The notes under the pieces: generated by a model
Seen by the model: only the letters and a program-made list of their open reading frames with translations
Told to the model about the DNA's origin: nothing
Database searches by the model: none
Source: Candidatus Heimdallarchaeota archaeon
GTDB lineage: Archaea; Asgardarchaeota; Heimdallarchaeia; Heimdallarchaeales; Kariarchaeaceae
Assembly (NCBI GenBank): GCA_015522385.1
Contig: WAMJ01000264.1
Location: 1 to 5,478, forward strand
Length of the DNA: 5,478 nucleotides
Direction: 5' to 3'
Shown: positions 1-5,478 of the stretch, one piece after another
How positions within the stretch are numbered: the first letter of the stretch is position 1
How the letters are laid out: every line of letters starts with the position of its first letter
Position numbers and translations under genes: made by a program

Positions 1-98
1 CATATGGTCTTCACTTCTTCATCGAGAAAATTTCAAGGACTGGTACCGAGCAGCAGGAAGGGAATACTGTGTAAGCTCTACCCTACAGACCACAGTAT

Positions 99-427
99 AT
101 GGAGAAAATCTACAACTGTAACGTCGAAAGGGCACTAGGATCTCCTCGGTGGGAAGTGTGGAACGCTCGTCATCAGCGAGCTCCTCAAGGGGGCCAATAA
201 GCACAATGAGCAGGTGCGGGGGATTGATGTGGTGAATTCACGGACGCTGACGCTCAAGCATCTCGCTAAGCACGGCATCGTCAGGCGGGAGGTCTTCGCT
301 GAAGTTCCTCCCCGGGTGGTCTACACGATCACTACGGGGGGCCCTCATCATCGAATCGCTGAGGACGTGGGGTAACCTGCACCCGTCTAGTATCGAGCAC
401 GTGCACTGGTCCAGTACCGTAGGCTAG
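99..427 (+). pseudogene. Decayed HxlR-type winged-helix transcriptional regulator (at least two frameshifts)
   Basis: No single frame is open, but three consecutive frames spell an HxlR-family protein in order. ATG at 99 opens MEKIYNCNVERAL (99-137), the usual start with the family's conserved Cys-x-Val-Glu segment. An extra G at 138 moves the reading to DLLGGK, then TLVISELLKG, NSRTLTL, GIVRREVFAEVPPR and VVYTIT (139-336). A second net shift near 337-340 moves it to ALIIESLRTWG (341-373), the family's C-terminal helix, ending at TAG 425-427. Intact HxlR proteins are about 100-130 residues and bind DNA as dimers; about 109 codons are spanned here. Other damage: the GGKW tryptophan is replaced by Cys-Gly through a 3-nt insertion, about two residues are missing after RTLTL, and FNEL has become HNEQ. 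No TATA-like box is seen at the expected distance upstream. Combined lesions argue for real decay rather than one sequencing error. The family assignment is recognition by eye. Confidence 0.8.
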
Positions 428-590
428 AACCATTTCCTAAATCCAGATGGAGATTTCCGGAAGGAACGCGCGTAGTGATCGATCTTTGGTTGTATGATAT
501 CTGAAATAGAGCTCATTTACCTAGTTAACGGGTGGTTGCAAGAGTATTGTAGAAACTATCTCAGTTGATTGATCCACTGTGTCCGCACAC

Positions 591-607
591 CTTCCTTTTT
601 CAGGAAG
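591..607. other. Small hairpin with T-run in the loop, upstream of the ATPase gene
   Basis: CTTCCT (591-596) and AGGAAG (602-607) are perfect 6-bp inverted arms around a 5-nt TTTTC loop. A weaker GTGT/ACAC pair (579-582 and 587-590) lies just before it. The run of five T at 596-600 could act as an archaeal termination signal for transcripts arriving from the decayed regulator, or the arms could be a protein-binding site ahead of the ATPase promoter about 40 nt downstream. A stem this short also arises by chance. The rest of 428-640 shows no gene. Confidence 0.25.
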
Positions 608-643
608 TGATTAGAACTGATGTGAATGGTAAATTCTGATGGA

Positions 644-655
644 AAATAAGATATA
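644..655 (+). promoter_or_regulatory. Candidate TATA box for the ATPase/nuclease-like unit
   Basis: The AT-rich element AAATAAGATATA, preceded by purine-rich GATGGA as a possible BRE, is centred about 27 nt before the GTG at 677. Archaeal TATA boxes sit about 26-27 nt before the transcription start, so the mRNA would begin at or next to the start codon (leaderless). The short space before the start has no clear Shine-Dalgarno sequence. Confidence 0.45.
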
Positions 656-676
656 CCTCCGTTCGCATGACAGTCT

Positions 677-2266
677 GTGGATAGCTTCATCCAGAAGATC
701 ACAGTTAAGAATTTTGGCCCAGTACGCGAGGCTGTGATAGAGGAGCGGGATTTCTCGGTCTTCATGGGCACAAACAACATAGGGAAGTCGTACTTGGCCA
801 AGTTGGTCTACGCAATTCACCGCACACTGGAGAACTACTATAACTGGATGAATGGTCTTGGCTTCGCGTTCGAGTCGAATAAAGGGCGGAAGAAGGGTAA
901 GAAGTTGGTGACCCCCGATGCCACTGAAGATGAGATCACCGAGAAACTAAGCCGTTTTATCAGGTTCAGCAATGCTTCGAAAGATATCAATAAGAAGGTC
1001 AAGGCGGACCATGATCTCCTCGGCGACTGGCTCAGCAGTGCTAGGAACACAAAGAAGCTCAAGTTCAAGGATCTTCAGGGTCTGGACTCACTCCTCGCGA
1101 GCTCCCCATACCATCAGTACCTCTCTTCTGAGTTCTCGAAGCAACTCGAGCGATTGTTTCCCACCAACTATTTGTCAAATAAATGGCGAATTACCATCGA
1201 TTTCAGAGGTGGTGTGCGATTTGAGCTCAGTCGAGCAGCTCAGACCCTTGCAAGTATTGAAGAGCAGAAGGAGAGGGGTAACCAGTATGTCATTCGTTTT
1301 GCCGTCTGTTCGCTCAACGTTCACTACCCCGACGACCTCAAGGAGAAATTCACTCTTGAGCTCAGCAGGAGTAATAAAGACATTCAGTGTACAGTGAGGG
1401 GCGACAAGGAGGTAATCCGAATCAACTATGATTTAAGATTGCCCCTGCCGCAGGGGGTCAAGAAAGGTGTATTTCGATTCATGATGGCCCCGGTCTCGTA
1501 CCTCGCGTACCGTCTGGGTGCCCTAATAGGTGGTGCGACGACGATCTATCTCCCTGCAAGCCGCTCAGGACTCGTCCAGAGTTACCAACTGGTGAACACC
1601 ATTCTCATGGGCAATCTCGACAACTTCATTCTGTATAACAGAGAGGTACCTTCGTACTCCGGTGAGGTTCAGGACTTCCTTCAGGTACTCATGAGCTCCA
1701 CCTCGACCAAAAAGGTGAGCCGGGATAACGCTGAGCTCATCGGTGCCATCGAAGAAATTCTTGGGGGTAGTATTGCAGTCGAGCGGCAAGAGGGTGGGGG
1801 CACAGAGATACGATTTGTCAAGGACAAGATGAGTTTTAGGCTAAGGCATGTCTCGTCCATGATCTCCGAGCTCTCTTCTCTGGTTCTTCTCTTGAGATCT
1901 GGGGCGATCAACAGCGGTACGTACCTCATCATCGAAGAACCTGAGTCCCACCTGCACCCGGACAATCAGATCAAAATGGTGAACATTCTCACCAAGCTGA
2001 AGGTGCACGGGATCAGGGTTCTCCTGACCACTCACAGTCCAACTCTCATGGATAAGATGGTCAATGTCGTCCTTTCCAGTGGGCTTCTCAAAGAGGGTAA
2101 TCTCCCCAAGAAGGACGTGGAGATGTATTATTTCACGCGGACAAATAAGGGGACCGAGGTCAACCGTCTGGACTACGATGAGATCCGTGGCTTTGCCGAT
2201 GTGTTCAGGGGGTCTGCAGAACAGATCATTAACGAACTGGATGATATCTATGGTAGGGTGAATTGA
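677..2266 (+). CDS. AAA family ATPase (ABC/OLD-like, AAA_15/AAA_21 type), candidate defence-module ATPase
   Basis: A 529-aa ATPase of the ABC-like clade that includes OLD, GajA and PtuA-type proteins. N-terminal KITVKNFGPV (7-16) is the usual first strand. Walker A is GTNNIGKS (31-38), with K37 and S38 for phosphate and Mg. LPASRSGL (292-299) is a motif I associate with this family. A signature-like SSMISEL (393-399) precedes Walker B YLIIEEPESHLHP (416-428), with E421 the likely catalytic base. H453 in LLTTHSP is the switch histidine. Residues 40-290 form a long, partly Lys-rich insert between the ATPase halves. No TOPRIM domain follows, so any nuclease activity must come from a partner. GTG 677 is the only usable start: an in-frame TGA lies at 668-670 and Walker A follows soon after. 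The next gene starts 9 nt after the stop, suggesting co-transcription. Probably cytosolic. The ATPase assignment is firm; the cellular role is inferred. Confidence 0.93.
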   Translation: MDSFIQKITVKNFGPVREAVIEERDFSVFMGTNNIGKSYLAKLVYAIHRTLENYYNWMNGLGFAFESNKGRKKGKKLVTPDATEDEITEKLSRFIRFSNASKDINKKVKADHDLLGDWLSSARNTKKLKFKDLQGLDSLLASSPYHQYLSSEFSKQLERLFPTNYLSNKWRITIDFRGGVRFELSRAAQTLASIEEQKERGNQYVIRFAVCSLNVHYPDDLKEKFTLELSRSNKDIQCTVRGDKEVIRINYDLRLPLPQGVKKGVFRFMMAPVSYLAYRLGALIGGATTIYLPASRSGLVQSYQLVNTILMGNLDNFILYNREVPSYSGEVQDFLQVLMSSTSTKKVSRDNAELIGAIEEILGGSIAVERQEGGGTEIRFVKDKMSFRLRHVSSMISELSSLVLLLRSGAINSGTYLIIEEPESHLHPDNQIKMVNILTKLKVHGIRVLLTTHSPTLMDKMVNVVLSSGLLKEGNLPKKDVEMYYFTRTNKGTEVNRLDYDEIRGFADVFRGSAEQIINELDDIYGRVN

Positions 2267-2275
2267 ATTCCACTA

Positions 2276-2734
2276 GTGAGTATCCGAAATCTTGTCCTGG
2301 ATCTTGATCGAGGGTGTAGCCAAGGCGGGGTCACTATTTCCTCCGTGCTCGAGACCTACACTCTCGAAGAGGACGGAAAACCACGATTGACTGGGATGAG
2401 GGGGAAAATTTGCGACTGCATCGCATTCCTCTTCCGTAGGAATGATCCATGTAAACTCCTTCTCATTGACTGCAAGGGTGATTCATTCGGAGATTCTGAT
2501 TTTTCCAAGGGAATAGAACAAATACAGAATACCCTGCGGGAGCTCTCTCGACTCGCAAGTGTGTGTGAGAAGAAGGTGAGGTGCTCGGGAATTCTGCAGA
2601 CGAACGGAAGGGTTCCTCACAGACTGCAATCCCTGCTAAGACCCAAGCTGGAGTCCTGCTCATGTGGGAATAATCACAGGTACAAAGTGCGGATTTCTGT
2701 GTGCAACCCCTCGGACATTCCAAGAAGCTGCTAG
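2276..2734 (+). CDS. Small Cys-rich protein with PD-(D/E)XK-like core, partner of the upstream ATPase
   Basis: A 152-aa protein of unassigned function. The segment RGKICDCIAFLF (42-53), then LLLIDCKG (61-68), then a helix with GIEQIQNTLREL (79-90), fits the order seen in restriction-endonuclease-like folds: acidic D47, the D-x-K pair D65/K67 at the end of a hydrophobic strand, and a helix Gln (Q82). E26 in an earlier helix could complete the site. I recall a similar 'CD ... ELKG ... Q' pattern in small proteins beside AAA ATPases, but cannot verify it here. Eleven cysteines are present, including C128-S-C130 before GNNH. GTG at 2276 is chosen because it is the first start after the ATPase stop and keeps the whole core; GGTGA at 2257-2261 may be its ribosome site, with a rather long spacing. 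It shares the ATPase's frame, separated by TGA and three codons. The stop is TAG. The gene is likely real; a nuclease role is inference. Confidence 0.75.
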   Translation: MSIRNLVLDLDRGCSQGGVTISSVLETYTLEEDGKPRLTGMRGKICDCIAFLFRRNDPCKLLLIDCKGDSFGDSDFSKGIEQIQNTLRELSRLASVCEKKVRCSGILQTNGRVPHRLQSLLRPKLESCSCGNNHRYKVRISVCNPSDIPRSC

Positions 2735-2795
2735 TACAAAGTTCTGCCTTGATGCCCCGTTGATCTCAGTTCCTGAACCTCGGTCTCATGACTTG

Positions 2796-4163
2796 TCACA
2801 TGTAGAGATTTTCAGGGATTGAGGGCTCATTTTTCGACATCTCAAGGATTCTGTCGAGGTCGGGCACAAGCTTCTTCCTCCTGAAGATTCGGACGAAAAG
2901 AAGCCTTAGCATGAACAAGGGCGACATCATGGAAACAGGACTTCTTGTGAAGTTCATCACCTGCAAAAAGGTTCGATAAATCACGGAGTCGGTCGAGGCA
3001 AGTGCCACTTGTTTTGAATAGAAATTCTGAAATTTATCCATTGCAGACCTCTTTCCTGCGACTTCTGGAAATTTCTTGATGTCCACAGTCGAGAACTTCC
3101 ATGTCCCCGAGAACTTCTTCTGCATCGATGAATAGTACATGCCACTCACCTTCTCCAGAGACGGTTTTGATCTAAATATTCCATCAAGCGTGTCAGCGGA
3201 GATTCCCGACAAGGTCATCCCCTGTGCGTACACCGGACTGACATTGAAATTGGCATCTCCAACAACCAGGAAGTTGGACGGGAAGTCAACCACCCGGTCA
3301 TACCGTCTCCAGAGCGAATAGGGATAGCCGTAGCTTCTCGGCTTTGTCAAGGGCTTGAGGTTCTTGATGATCTCATAAATTACGGGGTTGTCGAGGTTCT
3401 TTGCAAATTCCTCAAATCCCTCCTCGTCGGTGGGTGGATGGTCGTTTAGCACTCCAACCAGAGTTACCTGTATCCTATTTTCCACCCTGAAGAGTACACC
3501 CACCCGCTTGGTGCGTGGCGGATCATTATTGACCATAATTGAAGGAAATGATCGCTCATACCCTTTAGGAAGTGCATAGTCTCTGCTCACATACTTGACG
3601 TCAACCCTGATCTTTTCAGTGTCCACTTCAATGCCATGGGATAGAAGCCATTTTGGGGTGTGCGAACCCTTGCCAGAGGCATCGACGACGAAGTCTGCCA
3701 TGAGCTCATCCGCACCCATCCTGACACCTACAACCTTCTTGTCCTGTATAATTAAACCATCAACAGTTGTAGAATCCATCACACGTACATTATCGACATC
3801 TCGGAGAAGTTTCAGAAGAGCCCAGTCAATAATGGGCCTTGTCTGGAATGCGATCTTCACACCAAGTTCATCAACTAATTTCCAGTGGTTAAACTGGTAC
3901 CAATAAATTTGACCAATATCTTGGACATAACTCCCCTTCTCCTTAAGTAGATCGGGTAGCTCTGGGAAGTACTTCTTCATAATCTCAAAACCGGTCAGCA
4001 GGAGCACGTGAAGTTGATTGCTCTGCGGTATCCCCTTTCTGATTTGCGGTTCAACATGAAGCTTGTCCCTCTCTATCACCACCACTTCATCAAAATAATT
4101 TGAGAGAACCTTAGAGGTCAGTATCCCCGTAACACTAGCTCCGATTACAACAGCCCTTGTCAA
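2796..4163 (-). CDS. FAD-dependent oxidoreductase / monooxygenase-like flavoprotein
   Basis: A 455-aa protein if read from TTG at 4163. It begins TRAVVIGASVTG, a Rossmann FAD-binding loop (G8-x-S-x-x-G13), with E31-R32-D33 ending the second strand where the FAD ribose is bound. RKGIPQSNQLH (42-52) matches a conserved block of this group. VVDASGKGS (159-167) occupies the DG-motif position, and LVVGDANFNVSPVYAQGM (299-316) is the GD motif contacting FAD. LRLLFVRIF (419-427) is hydrophobic and flanked by basic residues, so membrane association is possible. The set resembles 2-polyprenyl-6-methoxyphenol hydroxylase-like and geranylgeranyl-reductase-like flavoproteins, as well as bacterial 'FAD-dependent oxidoreductase' homologues. 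The substrate is unknown; a lipid or isoprenoid is a guess. The frame continues to GTG 4217, adding 18 residues (473 aa), but those lie over a TATA box 28 nt before the TTG. It converges on the ATPase unit, with about 61 nt between the stops and no T-rich terminator visible. Confidence 0.88.
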   Translation of the reverse strand: MTRAVVIGASVTGILTSKVLSNYFDEVVVIERDKLHVEPQIRKGIPQSNQLHVLLLTGFEIMKKYFPELPDLLKEKGSYVQDIGQIYWYQFNHWKLVDELGVKIAFQTRPIIDWALLKLLRDVDNVRVMDSTTVDGLIIQDKKVVGVRMGADELMADFVVDASGKGSHTPKWLLSHGIEVDTEKIRVDVKYVSRDYALPKGYERSFPSIMVNNDPPRTKRVGVLFRVENRIQVTLVGVLNDHPPTDEEGFEEFAKNLDNPVIYEIIKNLKPLTKPRSYGYPYSLWRRYDRVVDFPSNFLVVGDANFNVSPVYAQGMTLSGISADTLDGIFRSKPSLEKVSGMYYSSMQKKFSGTWKFSTVDIKKFPEVAGKRSAMDKFQNFYSKQVALASTDSVIYRTFLQVMNFTRSPVSMMSPLFMLRLLFVRIFRRKKLVPDLDRILEMSKNEPSIPENLYM

Positions 4164-4187
4164 CCTATAACTAGTGTCGAGTCCCCG

Positions 4188-4194
4188 TTTATAT
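4188..4194 (-). promoter_or_regulatory. Candidate TATA box for the flavoprotein gene
   Basis: On the minus strand this reads ATATAAA, flanked by C, and is centred about 28 nt before the TTG at 4163. It is the spacing expected if transcription starts at the TTG. It argues for the shorter protein and against the GTG at 4217, which lies upstream of the box. An 8-bp palindrome, TGGTACCA (4201-4208), sits just upstream. Confidence 0.5.
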
Positions 4195-4620
4195 GTCAGT
4201 TGGTACCAGTGCCACACTTCCGATCAGGTGCTGGGAATATGCGTTGTGATTTCAGGAGAAAATAGATCATCGGAGGAATGCCTCAGTCAATTTCTATCAG
4301 AATCACCGCCAGAAAGATTCTCCTCTGTCCTCTCACGACTGACTCTTCGAGGAAAAGGGAGAGAGAAAGCAAATTACTGCAACAACACACAGTCCAGAAC
4401 TGGTTTTGATCTCGAATACGACCCATTGACCGTAAGAAAATGGAGGCACTTATGTTCGTAAACCAATGGACAGTGCCATTGTCCAGCGCTTCATCGAAGG
4501 AGAACAGAACCTCGGAGGTATGATGAGGACATCGATCCTACGAATCCATCCTCTTGTGACATAGCTCTGATGTAAAGGCACAGCGATGCAAACTAGTTGG
4601 GCTAACGCAGGGATGCTTGT
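4195..4620. other. Long intergenic stretch, no supported gene
   Basis: Divergent spacer between the flavoprotein gene and the second ATPase gene. A 95-codon plus-strand frame (4174-4461) crosses the flavoprotein promoter, has a low-complexity Ser-rich composition and no recognisable motif, so I do not call it. A 32-codon frame at 4466-4564 and several antisense frames also lack a promoter or family resemblance. I see no tRNA, CRISPR repeat, insertion-sequence end or remnant of a known protein. The length is generous for an archaeal spacer, so an undetected small RNA or a fully decayed gene cannot be excluded. Confidence 0.5.
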
Positions 4621-4641
4621 ATTAACTCAAAGAGTTTTAAT
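4621..4641. promoter_or_regulatory. Imperfect palindrome overlapping the second ATPase promoter (possible operator)
   Basis: The core AACTC-AAA-GAGTT (4624-4636) has perfect 5-bp arms. Outer ATTAA (4621-4625) and TTAAT (4637-4641) are also mutually inverted, offset by two extra T on the right. The right half overlaps the candidate TATA box, so a protein bound here would compete with TBP/TFB. The site may equally be a chance palindrome in AT-rich DNA. Confidence 0.3.
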
Positions 4642-4642
4642 A
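4635..4642 (+). promoter_or_regulatory. Candidate TATA box for the second ATPase gene
   Basis: TTTTAATA, preceded by purine-rich AAAGAG as a possible BRE, is centred about 26-27 nt before the ATG at 4665. That spacing predicts a leaderless transcript beginning at or near the ATG and supports this start over GTG 4701. Confidence 0.5.
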
Positions 4643-4664
4643 GTGAAGAGTCAATGGTCTAATT

Positions 4665-5478
4665 ATGTCAGATACAGTTCTCAGCTCACGGAAATCAGAG
4701 GTGATCGTCTCGACCATAGAGATCGAGAACTTCAAGAGCTTCGAGACCATAAGTCTTGACCTCAATGACTTCACGGTGATCATAGGAAAGAACTCCTCCG
4801 GAAAATCAAACTTCGTCGATGTGTTTCGATTCCTCAGGGACATGATAGACAATGGTCTTAATCAGGCAGTTCTGACCCATGGAGGAACAGCAGGTATCCA
4901 CAATATCAGCACAAAAAGCCGGGAGACACGAATCCAAATCTCAGGAAATACAAGATCCAGTATATCCGGAATCAGCACAAAAGGAGGAGACCTCTCCATA
5001 AAATCATACTCCTATGAGATCAAATTCAGGAGCTTTGTGAGGAAGCAGGGGCTGCAGATTCTCAATGAAATTGTGCACGTCGAGTACACCTACAAGTCCG
5101 AGAAGAACGAACTGACCTACAGTAGGAACCGCAATGGCAGAATTTCCACGAAACCATATAAGAGCATCTTCAAACCACAATTTGGAGATCTCCCGAAGGA
5201 GATATCAATCCTCCAAATCCCCATTACACCCATCCTCTTCCTCATCAGACACGTCATCTCCGATTTCAGAATATTTGACCTCGACATCAAACGTATGAAA
5301 GAGGCTGTCCCGATAGGAAGAATGACACTACTAGAGGAGGATGGTTCCAATCTTCCAGATGTGATCAACTGGATTCTGACGGGTCCAGACAAGAAGAATT
5401 TCATCAGAAATATCAAGTTCCTTCTTGATCATGTCGATGAAGTCACGACAAGACACATCTTGGGATCGAGCCATGTGA
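4665..5478 (+). CDS. AAA_21-type (RecF/SMC-like) ATPase, partial: 3' end beyond the window
   Basis: An open frame of 271 codons runs from ATG 4665 to the window edge without a stop; the last base is the first of the next codon. STIEIENFKSFETISLDL (16-33) is the typical first strand of RecF/SMC-like ATPases, and GKNSSGKSNF (41-50) is a textbook Walker A with K47 and S48. IFDLDI (203-208), followed by LLEEDGSNLPDVINWI (222-237), matches the 'L..DGSNL..V' segment of the COG4637/COG1106-like group. The signature, Walker B and any C-terminal nuclease or TOPRIM domain would lie downstream and are not visible. ATG 4665 is preferred because a TATA box lies about 27 nt upstream; GTG 4701 is an alternative that would drop 12 residues. 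It differs from the ATPase at 677 in Walker A and in insert sequence, so it is not a recent duplicate. Whether it is part of a defence pair depends on the next gene. Confidence 0.9.
   Translation, partial: MSDTVLSSRKSEVIVSTIEIENFKSFETISLDLNDFTVIIGKNSSGKSNFVDVFRFLRDMIDNGLNQAVLTHGGTAGIHNISTKSRETRIQISGNTRSSISGISTKGGDLSIKSYSYEIKFRSFVRKQGLQILNEIVHVEYTYKSEKNELTYSRNRNGRISTKPYKSIFKPQFGDLPKEISILQIPITPILFLIRHVISDFRIFDLDIKRMKEAVPIGRMTLLEEDGSNLPDVINWILTGPDKKNFIRNIKFLLDHVDEVTTRHILGSSHV

Noticed and set aside
3..74. Open frame from the window edge ending in TAA (YGLHFFIEK... ), possibly the tail of an upstream gene
   Set aside because: Only 23 codons, no motif, and another frame here is equally open; cannot be supported without upstream sequence.
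232..241. 10-bp perfect palindrome GTGAATTCAC
   Set aside because: It lies in the decayed HxlR coding sequence and is explained by its codons; likely chance.
972..1397. 141-codon frame inside the first ATPase gene
   Set aside because: It lies wholly inside the clearly coding ATPase frame, is Ser/Arg-rich and has no domain; a shadow.
2263..2280. EcoRI-like and SpeI-like sites close together, resembling a cloning-vector polylinker
   Set aside because: Flanks do not match a vector, and the sequence is the natural junction between two plausible genes.
2732..2734. TAG stop of the small gene as a possible pyrrolysine codon
   Set aside because: Readthrough would add only five codons before TGA, and nothing in the window shows that the organism encodes pyrrolysine.
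4174..4461. 95-codon plus-strand frame with GTG start
   Set aside because: It overlaps the flavoprotein promoter, is Ser-rich with no recognisable motif, and has no promoter at the expected distance.
4466..4564. 32-codon plus-strand frame starting MDSAIVQRF
   Set aside because: Too short, with no family resemblance, ribosome site or TATA-like box.
5117..5416. 99-codon antisense frame in the second ATPase gene
   Set aside because: Opposite to a frame with convincing RecF/SMC-like motifs; no independent evidence.
1..5478. CRISPR arrays, tRNA or rRNA genes, transposase or insertion-sequence ends, reverse transcriptase/retron parts
   Set aside because: Looked for by eye on both strands; no regularly spaced repeats, cloverleaf, terminal inverted repeats or RT motifs were seen.

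Overview
The window looks archaeal. Each of the three genes that has its own upstream region carries a TATA-like box centred about 26-28 nt before a start codon, and none has a convincing Shine-Dalgarno site in between. This is the layout of leaderless archaeal transcripts. GTG and TTG starts are common here. The 5' end also carries the remains of an HxlR-type regulator, a family frequent in archaea such as the Thermoplasmatota and Methanomicrobia. I cannot place the organism more precisely from sequence alone; a Thermoplasmata-like lineage is only a guess.

Layout. (1) Positions 99-427 hold a decayed HxlR-type winged-helix regulator, readable only across three frames. (2) An intergenic stretch contains a small hairpin and a candidate promoter. 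(3) Positions 677-2734 form a two-gene, same-strand unit: a 529-aa ABC/OLD-like AAA ATPase and, 9 nt after its stop, a 152-aa Cys-rich protein whose conserved-looking core resembles a PD-(D/E)XK nuclease fold. (4) On the opposite strand, converging on that unit, is a FAD-dependent oxidoreductase/monooxygenase-like flavoprotein, most likely read from TTG at 4163 down to 2796. (5) About 500 nt without a supported gene follows, holding the flavoprotein promoter and, near its far end, a TATA box overlapped by an imperfect palindrome. (6) From 4665 to the window edge is the N-terminal 271 codons of a second, different RecF/SMC-like AAA_21-type ATPase, cut by the window end.

How the genes may work together. 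The ATPase plus small nuclease-like protein is the most interesting unit. Its architecture, a sensor/motor ATPase with a small putative effector, recalls two-gene anti-phage modules such as Septu, PARIS and the RloA/RloB type, but it is not a clear match to any of them. A second ATPase of the kind also found in such modules begins 1.9 kb after the small gene, so the window may be the edge of a defence or otherwise variable region, next to a decaying regulator. The flavoprotein is probably an unrelated metabolic gene, perhaps acting on a lipid or isoprenoid. These functional links are inference; only the domains, frames and spacing are seen directly.
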